From contig DHHF01000009.1 in assembly GCA_002403155.1 (NCBI GenBank), forward strand, positions 46,730 to 110,729: DNA of 64,000 nt, in the 5' to 3' direction. How positions within the stretch are numbered: position 1 is the stretch's first letter; every line of letters begins with the position of its first letter. A program made the position numbers and the translations under genes. Below, one piece after another: positions 52,068 through 61,201 of this stretch. The notes under the pieces are model-generated. The model was not told where the DNA came from. It did not search any database and saw only the letters and a program-made list of their open reading frames with translations. The stretch comes from Sulfurovum sp. UBA4779 (GTDB lineage Bacteria; Campylobacterota; Campylobacteria; Campylobacterales; Sulfurovaceae).

Positions 52068-53030
52068 ATGCGCGTACTTACAGGAATCCAGGCTTCCGGA
52101 AAACTTCATATAGGAAACTATTTTGGGGCGATGAAGCCGATGGTTGAACTTCAAGAAAAACATGAGCTTTTTACGTTTATCGCCAACTACCACTCCCTGA
52201 CCTCTTCCAAAGACGCCCAGGCATTGAAGCAAAATACAATCGAAGCAGCCGTTGACTATCTTTCATTAGGGATCGATCCGAACAAAACTACTTTCTGGGT
52301 ACAAAGCCATGTACCCGAAGTGCTGGAGCTCTATTGGATACTTTCCAAGTTTACTCCGATGGGGCTGCTTGAGCGCGCCCACAGCTATAAAGACAAAGTG
52401 GCCAAAGGGATCCCTGCCAGCCATGCGCTGTTTTCCTATCCCGTGCTGATGGCTGCGGATATTCTTCTGTTTGATACCCAAAAAGTGCCCGTAGGAAAAG
52501 ACCAAATCCAGCATGTAGAGATCACAAGGGACATTGCCATCAAGTTTAACAACGAATACGGCGAAATTTTTGTCTTGCCTGAGCATCTCGTGCAAGAAGA
52601 ATTGGCAACCATCCCGGGGATAGACGGACAAAAGATGAGCAAAAGCTACGACAATGCGATCGATTTGTTTATGGAAGAGAAAGAACTGCAAAAACGATGC
52701 AATAAAATCCTCAGCTCTTCAACCCCTCTGGGTGACCCCATTGACTATAAAACCTGCCACATCTATACTCTGGCTGCGCTTTTTTTAAGCGAAGAAGAGA
52801 GATCAGCCCTTCAGGAACGCTACAAAAGCGGCAAAGAAGGGTATGGACATTTCAAAAAATACCTCAAAGAACTGATCTGGAAAGAGCTGGCTCCTGCCAG
52901 GGAAAAAAGAGCATACTATTTAGCCCATATGGATGAAGTGCATGACATCCTCAACGAAGGGGCGAAAAAAGCCCGATCTCTTGCCTCGGCTAAAATGGAA
53001 AAAGTCAAAGAAGCAGTGGGCTTGCTCTAA
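52068..53030 (+). CDS. trpS: tryptophanyl-tRNA synthetase
   Basis: Class I aminoacyl-tRNA synthetase, 320 residues from the ATG at 52068; a TTG one codon earlier is possible but AAGGA spacing favours the ATG. The HIGH-like signature is GKLHIGNYFG and the KMSKS motif is present exactly (GQKMSKSYDNAI). The tryptophan-pocket regions FTPMGLLERAHSYKDK and ADILLFDTQKVPVGKDQ are typical. It converges with murI one base away. Confidence 0.97.
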   Translation: MRVLTGIQASGKLHIGNYFGAMKPMVELQEKHELFTFIANYHSLTSSKDAQALKQNTIEAAVDYLSLGIDPNKTTFWVQSHVPEVLELYWILSKFTPMGLLERAHSYKDKVAKGIPASHALFSYPVLMAADILLFDTQKVPVGKDQIQHVEITRDIAIKFNNEYGEIFVLPEHLVQEELATIPGIDGQKMSKSYDNAIDLFMEEKELQKRCNKILSSSTPLGDPIDYKTCHIYTLAALFLSEEERSALQERYKSGKEGYGHFKKYLKELIWKELAPAREKRAYYLAHMDEVHDILNEGAKKARSLASAKMEKVKEAVGLL

Positions 53031-53031
53031 C

Positions 53032-53832
53032 TTACTTTTGATTGTCTATGTCGATCTTTTTAAGCGGTTCATGCTGCTTAATGATGTGATCGATCATCTG
53101 TGTTTGTATCTCTCCGGTCACATAAAGGAAGATGCGCAAAGGGCCTTCATTGATATGCCCTTTGGCTTCACTTTGGCAAAGCAGATGCTTTGCAATAGCA
53201 CCTCCTGTTTCTATAAGCCGGACCTTATGGTGCATTATTTCTTCGATAAGCGGCCCTACAAGCGGATAATGGGTACACCCCAAAACGATGGTATCGACAT
53301 GGTTTTGAAGCATCGGCTTCAGCCATGCATGCAGCATCTCTTTGGTCTTTGGGCTTTGGATATCCCCTCTTTCTATCTGCTCTACCAATCCCGGACATGC
53401 CTGCTCGAACAGGTTTATCTTTTCGTGGGCTTGAGCAGATAAGGCAGAAACCAGCTGCTGATATTTTTCCCCTTTGAGAGTTGCCGGGGTAGCCAAGACC
53501 CCGATATTTTTCGTTTTGGTACATTGTATCGCAGGCTTGATACCGGGTTCCGTACCAAGAATGATCAGCGACGGATAATGCTCTCTTAAGTGTTTAATGG
53601 CAGCCGATGTGGCTGTATTGCAGGCTACGATCAATGCCTCGATCCGATGCGTATCGATAAGATATTGCGTGATGTTTAGGCTGTATTGAATGATTTGTTC
53701 GGACGTTTTTTCTCCGTAAGGCGCATGTTTAGTGTCGGCTACATAATAAATATCTGCACCTTTTATCAGTGCGGCAAGTTCTTTGACGACAGTCAAACCG
53801 CCAAGGCCGGAGTCAAAAACGCCTATTTTCAT
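53032..53832 (-). CDS. murI: glutamate racemase
   Basis: Supplies D-glutamate for peptidoglycan. The 266 residues include FDSGLGGLTV, the first catalytic Cys in VACNTATSAA and the second in LGCTHYPLV. The ATG lies directly downstream of a tandem 78-base repeat whose last copy provides the ribosome binding site (AAGAAGAAGGG) and a 16-residue mini-ORF that ends in an ATGA overlap with murI. Translation may therefore be coupled to that leader peptide. Confidence 0.96.
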   Translation of the reverse strand: MKIGVFDSGLGGLTVVKELAALIKGADIYYVADTKHAPYGEKTSEQIIQYSLNITQYLIDTHRIEALIVACNTATSAAIKHLREHYPSLIILGTEPGIKPAIQCTKTKNIGVLATPATLKGEKYQQLVSALSAQAHEKINLFEQACPGLVEQIERGDIQSPKTKEMLHAWLKPMLQNHVDTIVLGCTHYPLVGPLIEEIMHHKVRLIETGGAIAKHLLCQSEAKGHINEGPLRIFLYVTGEIQTQMIDHIIKQHEPLKKIDIDNQK

Positions 53833-53833
53833 T

Positions 53834-53987
53834 TAAAACCCTTCTTCTTGAAGTGCAGCAAAGCCACACTCCAATTCATCTCACTGAAGCTTCGGCTAGC
53901 GCCTCAGAACCTAAAACCCTTCTTCTTGAAGTGCAGCAAAGCCACACTCCAATTCATCTCACTGAAGCTTCGGCTAGCGCCTCAGAA
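53834..53987 (-). repeat. tandem 78-bp repeat (two copies) between rho and murI, with mini-ORFs
   Basis: 53834-53909 and 53912-53987 are identical over 76 bases, period 78. On the minus strand each copy contains the near-palindrome GGCGCTAGCC, then an ATG (53879 and 53957) opening MNWSVALLHFKKKGF. The copy nearer rho stops after 17 residues at 53904. The copy nearer murI stops after 16 residues at 53829, overlapping the murI start. The 3' end of the unit is a strong Shine-Dalgarno (AAGAAGAAGGG). Confidence 0.85.
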
Positions 53988-54003
53988 TAAAACTGCTTAA
54001 AAA

Positions 54004-55320
54004 TTAAGCGCCTTCGTTCATCATAGAGAGGAACTCTTCGTTAGATTTTGTCTTGAGCATCTTGGAGAAAAGGAACTTCAACCCTTCGACCTCTTCCATA
54101 TTTTGCATTGCATTTCTCAGTGCCCACACCTTTTGCAATGTTTCAGGATCTACCAGCAATTCCTCTTTTCTTGTTCCTGATTTGGTAACATCGATAGCCG
54201 GATACACGCGTCTTTCGGAAATATAGCGGCTTAGAACCACTTCCGAGTTGCCCGTACCTTTAAACTCTTCAAAAATGACCTCATCCATACGGCTTCCTGT
54301 TTCGATGAGCGCCGTTGCGATAATCGTAAGGCTGCCGCCCTCTTCGATGTTTCTTGCCGCACCGAAGAATCGTTTCGGCTTATGCAAAGCATTGGCATCC
54401 ACCCCGCCTGAAAGCACTTTTCCCGAACTGGGCGTGACGGTATTGTAAGCCCTGGCAAGCCTTGTGATAGAATCAAGCAAAATCACGACGTCTTTGCCCA
54501 TTTCTACGCGTCTTTTTGCCTTTTCGATCACCATTTCGGCCGTCCTGACGTGATTTTGCGCCGGCAAGTCAAAAGTAGAGCTGTACACTTCTCCCTTTAC
54601 CGAACGCTGCATGTCGGTTACCTCTTCAGGCCTTTCATCCACCAACAGTACCATAAGCGATGCATCGGGATTATTATAGGCGATGCCGTGCGCCAGCTCT
54701 TTAAGCAATTCTGTTTTACCCGTACGCGGCGGAGCAACCACCAACGCTCTTTGGCCCTTTCCTATAGGAGTAAAAAGATCAAGCACTCTGCCTGTAAGCT
54801 TCATGGGATTGTATTCGAGTTTTAGTTTTTCGTTGGCATATAACGGAGTAAGGTTGTCAAAAAGCGGTCTTTGTTTGGATTTTTCTGGAGCAAGATAATT
54901 GATCGCTTCTATCTTAAGAAGCGCATAATACTTTTCTTGATCTTTAGGCGGACGCACCTGGCCTGTGACAATATCGCCGTTTCTTAAAGCAAAACGCTTT
55001 ACCTGTGTACTGCTTACATAGGTATCGTTGCTTGAATTGGCAAAGTTTCCGTCGATAGAGCGAAGAAATCCGTAGCCGTCGTTCATGATTTCCAATATGC
55101 CGGTAAATAAGATAAACCCGCCCTGGCTTACTTGGGATTTCAAAATTTCAAAAATCAGGTCTTTTCGCTGGTACTCATTGGGGTTTTCAACCTCCATCTC
55201 TTTGGCAATCTCGATAAGTTCAATCAGCGGTTTTTGTTGAAGATCCTCTATTTTGTAGCCTTCAACCGGCACATGGGTTCTATTTTTTTTGACAGTGTTT
55301 GATTTTTTTTGGTCGCTCAT
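54004..55320 (-). CDS. rho: transcription termination factor Rho
   Basis: Hexameric RNA helicase, 438 residues. The N-terminal helical domain (PLIELIEIAKEM) is followed by an RNA-binding OB fold (GYGFLRS). The ATPase core has Walker A PPRTGKTELLKEL, Walker B VVILLDSITRLARAYN and LLVDERPEEVTDM, with the secondary RNA site near SSGKVLSGG. Acidic/basic insertions of some phyla are absent. The 78-bp repeat and murI follow downstream. Confidence 0.97.
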   Translation of the reverse strand: MSDQKKSNTVKKNRTHVPVEGYKIEDLQQKPLIELIEIAKEMEVENPNEYQRKDLIFEILKSQVSQGGFILFTGILEIMNDGYGFLRSIDGNFANSSNDTYVSSTQVKRFALRNGDIVTGQVRPPKDQEKYYALLKIEAINYLAPEKSKQRPLFDNLTPLYANEKLKLEYNPMKLTGRVLDLFTPIGKGQRALVVAPPRTGKTELLKELAHGIAYNNPDASLMVLLVDERPEEVTDMQRSVKGEVYSSTFDLPAQNHVRTAEMVIEKAKRRVEMGKDVVILLDSITRLARAYNTVTPSSGKVLSGGVDANALHKPKRFFGAARNIEEGGSLTIIATALIETGSRMDEVIFEEFKGTGNSEVVLSRYISERRVYPAIDVTKSGTRKEELLVDPETLQKVWALRNAMQNMEEVEGLKFLFSKMLKTKSNEEFLSMMNEGA

Positions 55321-55426
55321 GGATCCTCTTGAGTTTGTAATATAAATGGAGATATACTTCAGTGAATTGATACACTAAACAAGTATGTAGTAAAAGTATT
55401 ATAATCCTTTTAAGCTAAAAAGTCAC

Positions 55427-55837
55427 TTATACACTTAAAGCATAAAACAGCAAAAGAGGATAAACACATGCACCGATCAGAAAAAACCAAGAAGGCATCT
55501 CCCATCTTAACATCGCTGCCATCTCGTCAGAAATTTTTTTTTGGATAAAAATTTGCTTGATAAGTTCTATTTTATAAAAGATATCAAAGACCTTAAATGC
55601 AATGATAAAAATTATCGTTGCATTCAGCACATTGTAGTAAAGTGCCGCAAATAGAACAAAATAAAATCCAGGGTGCACCAAGAAAAAAAGAAAAATACTC
55701 TTTTCATAATATCGATAAAGTTTTTGAAGTACTCCGAATAATGTATCTGCACGCTGCAAAAATGCCTCAAAAAGCTCCAAACCGATCAATATAAAAATCC
55801 ATACAAATACATTTTCCATGGGAGGGATTTTACTCAT
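55427..55837 (-). CDS. hypothetical inner-membrane protein
   Basis: A protein of about 136 residues with three or four hydrophobic segments (FVWIFILIGLELF, IFLFFLVHPGFYFVLFAALYY, ATIIFIIAFKVFDIFY, WFFLIGACVYPLLLFYALSV) and a short amphipathic stretch between the last two. I do not recognise a family. It is divergent from ccoI with almost no gap. The start is uncertain: ATGs at 55858, 55837 and 55819 all lack a clear ribosome binding site. Confidence 0.6.
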   Translation of the reverse strand: MSKIPPMENVFVWIFILIGLELFEAFLQRADTLFGVLQKLYRYYEKSIFLFFLVHPGFYFVLFAALYYNVLNATIIFIIAFKVFDIFYKIELIKQIFIQKKISDEMAAMLRWEMPSWFFLIGACVYPLLLFYALSV

Positions 55838-55878
55838 ATTTAGATAAAATAAACCCATTGTATTTCAAAGGAAGCATT

Positions 55879-58293
55879 TTGGCAAAAATCCCATGTGCAC
55901 ATTGCAATCTTAAATTTGATGAGAAGATGATGATTACCGAACAAGACGGTGAGAAAACGCTTCATTTTTGCTGCAAAGGATGCCAAGGGGTTTATCATCT
56001 TCTCCAAAAGGAAGGGCTTGACAGCTTTTATGAAAAACTTGGGAGTACGGCTCTTCAGCCTGCTGAAAACCAGACCGATGATTTGGAAAAATTTGATTTG
56101 GAAGGTTTTGCAAAAAAATACATCACAATCCACGAAGACGGCATCAACGAGATTAACCTCATCATTGAAGGCATCCACTGCTCAGCATGCGTATGGCTCA
56201 ATGAAAAAGTGCTGCATAAAACCGACGGCATTATCGAAGCTGTGATCAATTACAGCAACCATAAAGCCAAAATACTCTGGGATCCTGACATCATCAAACT
56301 TTCGCAGATCATCCATACGATTCGGTCCATCGGCTACAATGCCTATCCTTACGATCCCAAACTCCAAGAAGAGCGTGCAGTCAAAACACGCAAAGCATAC
56401 TATTCGCGTATCCTTGTGGGCGTATTTAGCACGATGAATATCATGTGGATCGCCATTGCGCAGTATGCGGGATACTCTACGGGCATCGAACAAGGATTTA
56501 AAGATATTCTCAATTTTGCCGAATTTCTTTTGGCTACCCCCGTACTTTTCTACAGCGGATGGATCTTTTTTCGCGGAGCCTACTACGGCTATAAAAACAG
56601 AATGGTCAATATGGATGCCCTGGTCGCTTCAGGTGCTCTTTTGGCCTATATCTACTCTATCTATGCGATGACAACACGAACGGGGGAGGTCTATTTTGAC
56701 TCTGTAGCCATGATCATTACGTTTGTGTTGGTCGGAAAATATCTGGAAGTATTGAGCAAAAAACAGGCCGTCGATACGCTTGATACGCTGATGGGGAGCA
56801 CACCGACGGAAGTAACCTTGGTCAAAGAGGGCGTCAAAAGTCTTGTAAGTGTCGAAAATGTTGTTGCCGGGGATCTTATAGAGCTCAAGCCCGGAGAAAA
56901 AGTCGTCATAGACGGAGTCATCACATCCGGCCAAGCTTCTTTTGATGAAAGCTCCTTAAGCGGAGAAAGCGAACCTGTCTATAAAAAAGAAGGGGAGGAT
57001 ATCCTTAGCGGCTCTATCTGTTTGGATGCCGCATTGCGCTATGAGGCCACCAAGGACGCTTCTCACTCTTTGCTTCATTCTATCGTAAAACTTTTGGAAG
57101 AGTCCATCACCAAAAAACCGAAAATAGAACAGCTTGCCAATGAAATCTCAGGATATTTCTCCGGGGTCATTCTGTTGATCGCACTGGGTACGTTTGCAGG
57201 ATGGTATCTGTATGGCGGCGAGTTTGAGCAAGCCCTTATCATCAGTATCTCTGTTATCGTCATCGCCTGCCCTTGCGCGTTAGGCCTGGCGACACCTATG
57301 TCCACGCTGGTAGGTATCTCTATGGCTGCCAAAAGAGGCATCCTTTTTAAAGAGGCAACCTTTTTGGAAACCATGGCAAAAAGCAATCTTCTTGCGCTTG
57401 ACAAAACAGGCACCATCACCGAAGGCAAACCTTCCGTTGTCAATGCAGAAATGTTCGAAGGATTCGATCCCGATCTGCTCTACTCGCTCGTACGCACCTC
57501 GAACCATCCTATCAGCCAAGGCATCGCCGCTTACCTTGAGGCCTCCTGCGAGACGCTTCGCGAACTTCCGCTAGAGAAGATCAAAAGCATCGAAGCCAAG
57601 GGCATCCAGGCCCTTTATCAAGGCTCTATGCTCAGAGGAGGCAATCTGATGTTTATGCAGAATGTACAGATCAATGCAGCCTATGAAAGCAGGCATTCTC
57701 TTTTTTTCTTTGCCATCAATGATGTGCTTGTTGCACGGTTTGAACTGAGCGACACCATCAGGGAAAATGCCGCCAAAGCCATTGAACAGATCAAAGCAAT
57801 GGGCATTAAAGTTGTTATGCTCACAGGCGACCATGAGCGAAGCGCAAGACATGTAGCCAAAGCAGTAGGGATAGACGAAATCTACGCCAAACTGCTGCCT
57901 ACCGACAAAGCGGATTTGATTGATCTTTTTCATCAAAAAGGACATATCGTCGTGATGGCAGGAGACGGCATCAACGACACGCTCGCACTCAGCAAAGCGG
58001 ATATCGCGATCGCGATGGGAAGCGGAGCGGATATCGCGATCGGGGTAAGCGATGTCGTGCTGATGGACGAAAAACCCCAAAGTATTTACGAAGCCTATGC
58101 CATCTCCAGGCGTACTTTCCGCGCAGTCAAAGAAAATCTTGCTTTTTCTTTGCTCTACAATGCAGTTGCCGTACCGCTTGCCGTGACGGGATTTGTCAAT
58201 CCGCTTGTAGCAGCCCTCTCTATGAGTTTAAGCTCTTTAGTCGTTGTAGGAAACTCTGTGCGCATAAAAATGATGAAATTAAAGGGATTTTGA
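55879..58293 (+). CDS. ccoI: copper-translocating P1B-type ATPase, CcoI/FixI family
   Basis: Supplies or exports Cu+ for cbb3 oxidase assembly. It probably starts at a TTG (55879, AAGGA six bases upstream), giving 804 residues. An N-terminal Cys-rich metal-binding segment (C6, C9, then HFCCKGCQGV) precedes an HMA domain with GIHCSACVWLNE. Eight transmembrane helices follow, with the CPC ion site C464-P-C466. The ATPase core has the phosphorylated D508 in DKTGT, TGES-like SGES, SNHP and GDGIND. ccoS overlaps its stop (TGATG), which supports the CcoI assignment over CopA. Confidence 0.93.
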   Translation: MAKIPCAHCNLKFDEKMMITEQDGEKTLHFCCKGCQGVYHLLQKEGLDSFYEKLGSTALQPAENQTDDLEKFDLEGFAKKYITIHEDGINEINLIIEGIHCSACVWLNEKVLHKTDGIIEAVINYSNHKAKILWDPDIIKLSQIIHTIRSIGYNAYPYDPKLQEERAVKTRKAYYSRILVGVFSTMNIMWIAIAQYAGYSTGIEQGFKDILNFAEFLLATPVLFYSGWIFFRGAYYGYKNRMVNMDALVASGALLAYIYSIYAMTTRTGEVYFDSVAMIITFVLVGKYLEVLSKKQAVDTLDTLMGSTPTEVTLVKEGVKSLVSVENVVAGDLIELKPGEKVVIDGVITSGQASFDESSLSGESEPVYKKEGEDILSGSICLDAALRYEATKDASHSLLHSIVKLLEESITKKPKIEQLANEISGYFSGVILLIALGTFAGWYLYGGEFEQALIISISVIVIACPCALGLATPMSTLVGISMAAKRGILFKEATFLETMAKSNLLALDKTGTITEGKPSVVNAEMFEGFDPDLLYSLVRTSNHPISQGIAAYLEASCETLRELPLEKIKSIEAKGIQALYQGSMLRGGNLMFMQNVQINAAYESRHSLFFFAINDVLVARFELSDTIRENAAKAIEQIKAMGIKVVMLTGDHERSARHVAKAVGIDEIYAKLLPTDKADLIDLFHQKGHIVVMAGDGINDTLALSKADIAIAMGSGADIAIGVSDVVLMDEKPQSIYEAYAISRRTFRAVKENLAFSLLYNAVAVPLAVTGFVNPLVAALSMSLSSLVVVGNSVRIKMMKLKGF

Positions 58294-58523
58294 TGTCTGA
58301 AAATATTATGATCTTGATGCTAAGCGTTTCTACATTTTTGGGCGCATTGGGCCTCATTGCGCTGCTTTGGGGTGTTAAAAGCGGCCAGTTTGACGACCAT
58401 TCCAAATTTTTGGACGCTGCACGCTACGACAACGAAGAAGACCTGAGAGACGCGGCGATGATGGAGGAAAAAAAGAAAGCCCGCAAAAAACAAAAAAAAG
58501 AAAAAGGCATGCCGCCTGATTAG
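58293..58523 (+). CDS. ccoS: cbb3-type oxidase assembly protein CcoS
   Basis: A 76-residue protein with one N-terminal transmembrane helix and the family signature LLWGVKSGQFDD followed by AARYDNEED. The C-terminus is Lys-rich. CcoS is needed for active cbb3 oxidase. The gene is coupled to ccoI by a one-base stop/start overlap. Confidence 0.92.
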   Translation: MSENIMILMLSVSTFLGALGLIALLWGVKSGQFDDHSKFLDAARYDNEEDLRDAAMMEEKKKARKKQKKEKGMPPD

Positions 58524-58590
58524 ACTTTCTAACGAATCAAAGCAACACTGTGTTATCATTAAAACATTATTTAAAAACAAGGGGTCATTG

Positions 58591-59154
58591 ATGCATATTA
58601 AAAAATTATTATTTCCCGTACTCTTCACAAGCGCTTTGGCGCTGGCAGAAAACAGCGTCGGTCTAAATATCAACAACGAAGATTTTGAGCTTTTGGCGTC
58701 TGTAAACCTCAATGTATTGGCCGATTATTCCAGCAGCACCACGTATATGATGCACGCAGGCTATCTCAATAGCGACGGCGACAGTCTAACCTCCTTTGGC
58801 GTAAGCGGAGAAAGCAGTTTACAGGGGATAGAAGGACTGACGGTAGGATTGGGAGCAAAATTGGTGTTTGCAGATGATTTTGCAGCGCTTCCTTTGATGG
58901 CAAAAGCAGCCTACAGGCTTCCGTTTAGCGATGCCATTCCTCCGACATCTCTCATGGCTAGTTTTGCCTATGCACCTTCCGTGCTGACTTTTTCAGACGG
59001 AGACAGCTACTCAGAGTTTAGAGGCGAAGCGGATATGGAAGTCATCCCAAAATTTCATGTGTTTGCAGGGTATAGAAACATCAAAACCGACTATGAGGAC
59101 GTAGACAGGACTTTCAACAACAGCTTTTACGGCGGGATGAAACTGAGCTTTTAA
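58591..59154 (+). CDS. YfaZ-like outer membrane protein
   Basis: A 187-residue protein with a signal peptide (MHIKKLLFPVLFTSALALA) and an amphipathic beta-strand pattern ending in FYGGMKLSF, with a terminal Phe as in outer-membrane barrels. Spacing of strands and the FHVFAGYRNIKTDYEDVD hairpin resemble YfaZ-family small barrels. GGGG lies six bases before the ATG. It follows ccoS by about 70 bases with no evident functional link. Confidence 0.7.
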   Translation: MHIKKLLFPVLFTSALALAENSVGLNINNEDFELLASVNLNVLADYSSSTTYMMHAGYLNSDGDSLTSFGVSGESSLQGIEGLTVGLGAKLVFADDFAALPLMAKAAYRLPFSDAIPPTSLMASFAYAPSVLTFSDGDSYSEFRGEADMEVIPKFHVFAGYRNIKTDYEDVDRTFNNSFYGGMKLSF

Positions 59155-59276
59155 GGTTGGCAAAATACACCTAAAATCAATAGGGATTGAGAAAATATCC
59201 CTTTGGTTATCTTACTATATTGTTTAAAAAAGAGGATTATTATATATAAAAATTCTTAGATTTCCAAAGAAATCTA

Positions 59277-60449
59277 TTATAGTTCTATCAGTTTTCTATA
59301 GATTTCTTTATTAGCATTAAATGGAAAATATTTTTTCATTGATTTAAACTGACTATACGAATAATTATTTAATACTTTTTCATGTAATAAAATATCCATA
59401 TCTAATATCTTGTCTTGTACGCCAAGTTCAATCAAATCATGAGTATAAACACCATTATCTCCACAATAATGTTCTAGAAGAATTTTATTGTTACAATTTT
59501 CATATGGAGTTATGTCAAACACAGGAATATGCCTGGCAGTTAAGAATATCCCGGCGGTTGAATAAAATGATAAACATGCTCTAAATTCTAAATCTAAATT
59601 CACAAGCGAATGACTATATTCCTTTACATTTGAAAACTTTTTTTGTATATCTATATATTCATATGTTTTTTTGTCTCGTGGATGATGCTTTACGAAAACA
59701 TTAAAATTATTTTGGAAACAAAAAAATAAAATTTCTTCAAATTTTTCTAAAGCTGCTTTTCTTGCACACCCATATCTTTCATAATAATCACGTGTTAATA
59801 AAAGAATATTACGGGAACTACAATCAAAATATTGATTATCATTTTTAATTATTTTATCCAAAGCGGGTATACCAGATACAAAAAAATTATTATTATCTAA
59901 GGTTATTGGTGATATAGATGTATTATATAAATAAAGATTAAACTTGATGTTTTGTAAATTTCTAATACGTAGTTCATTCATTTTCCATATACCGATAGCA
60001 TGTGGAAATATAATAACTTTTGCTTTTTTATTATGATGCAATATAGTCAATAATTCTTTTGGGCTTCCTAGTCCGAAATCTCTAAAAATAAAATCATATT
60101 TGTCATTTATATTTATTTTCGTCTTAATTTTTTTTACAAGATATAATCTACATTGGTCTATAAACTTATAAATTTTAGGAAACTTATTTAATCTTTTTTG
60201 TAATGATTTTATAAAACGCCAAAATATATTAATTAATTCATTTTTATAAAAAACATCACTCGCATTTAATAATATAATATTATCTTTATCAAGTGAATGA
60301 TCCTTAATAAGTTGTTGAGTCAATATATTTTTTCTAAAGAAAATAGTGATCTTAAAGTTTCGCATATACTCTGAAGTCAAAAATGGAGAAATCCAATCCA
60401 GCTCTCCTAAAGACGTATCAATAAAAACAAATATCCTGTTCTTATCCAT
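59277..60449 (-). CDS. GT-B-like surface polysaccharide transferase
   Basis: A 390-residue AT-rich gene product without membrane segments. The C-terminal half carries FVKHHPRDKK, seen in glycerophosphotransferase, sialyl- and Kdo-type transferases of capsule clusters, and later SFYSTAGIFLTARHIPVFDI. The N-terminal half is a Rossmann-like fold. It may transfer the CMP-activated product made by the genes before it. The ATG at 60449 overlaps the stop of the cytidylyltransferase gene. The exact substrate cannot be read from sequence. Confidence 0.6.
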   Translation of the reverse strand: MDKNRIFVFIDTSLGELDWISPFLTSEYMRNFKITIFFRKNILTQQLIKDHSLDKDNIILLNASDVFYKNELINIFWRFIKSLQKRLNKFPKIYKFIDQCRLYLVKKIKTKININDKYDFIFRDFGLGSPKELLTILHHNKKAKVIIFPHAIGIWKMNELRIRNLQNIKFNLYLYNTSISPITLDNNNFFVSGIPALDKIIKNDNQYFDCSSRNILLLTRDYYERYGCARKAALEKFEEILFFCFQNNFNVFVKHHPRDKKTYEYIDIQKKFSNVKEYSHSLVNLDLEFRACLSFYSTAGIFLTARHIPVFDITPYENCNNKILLEHYCGDNGVYTHDLIELGVQDKILDMDILLHEKVLNNYSYSQFKSMKKYFPFNANKEIYRKLIEL

Positions 60450-61201
60450 CAAAGCCGTCCTTTTTCATTTAAAAACATTTCAACTTTCTTCACATCATTT
60501 GGAACATCAACAGCAATAGAATCAACTTTTGTTTCACTCATTTTAATTTTATATCCTAGATCCAAAAATCTTAATAATTCTATATCTTCATATTGTTCAT
60601 TAATAGTTTTCTTATGGTTTGAAAAAATAGAAAGTGCATCTTTTGTAAAACCGTATACAGGTATTTGCTGTCTAAATTGCTGCACTAATCCTGAATTTGA
60701 AAAAGGAACAGGAAATCTAGACATATACATCACTTCATCTTGTTCATTAACTATTACCTTAATGATAGTATGACTATTTACCTCATTCATAGTATCAATT
60801 ATTTTATATAAATTGTATACCATATACTCGTTACCATATTGATGATAAATGTCAACAATTTGACTTATAGCATTTGGATCGATTACTGGTTCATCACCTT
60901 GTATATTAACATATAAATCAAAGTCCATCTTTTTTGATACTTCTGCTAGCCTATCAGTACCAGTAAGACAATTCTCAGAAGTTATAATTACTGGAATCCC
61001 TTCTGATTCACAATAAGTTAAGATTCTAGTATCATCCGTAGCAACAATCAACTCATCCAATAATTCAGATTTTTTAGCTTGATTATAGGTTCTCTTAATC
61101 ATGGGTACCCCATTGATTAGAGTTAAAGGCTTTCCTTCAAATCTAGTTGATTTATATCTTGCAGGTATAACTCCTAAAATTCTGGTCTTCTTGTTTACCA
61201 T
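60449..61201 (-). CDS. KdsB-family cytidylyltransferase (CMP-Kdo synthetase-like)
   Basis: About 250 residues from the ATG at 61201 (GGAGG nine bases upstream). Motifs are VIPARYKSTRFEGKPL, LIVATDDTRI, LTGTDRLAEVS and VNIQGDEPVIDP, all KdsB hallmarks. KdsB activates Kdo with CTP. Located in an accessory, AT-rich operon with a cyclase-like gene, it could be a paralogue for a Kdo-like sugar rather than the housekeeping copy. It overlaps the SDR gene by seven bases. Confidence 0.85.
   Translation of the reverse strand: MVNKKTRILGVIPARYKSTRFEGKPLTLINGVPMIKRTYNQAKKSELLDELIVATDDTRILTYCESEGIPVIITSENCLTGTDRLAEVSKKMDFDLYVNIQGDEPVIDPNAISQIVDIYHQYGNEYMVYNLYKIIDTMNEVNSHTIIKVIVNEQDEVMYMSRFPVPFSNSGLVQQFRQQIPVYGFTKDALSIFSNHKKTINEQYEDIELLRFLDLGYKIKMSETKVDSIAVDVPNDVKKVEMFLNEKGRL

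Noticed and set aside
53834..53987. CRISPR-like repeat array
   Set aside because: Only two copies, tandem without spacers, and containing coding and Shine-Dalgarno features.
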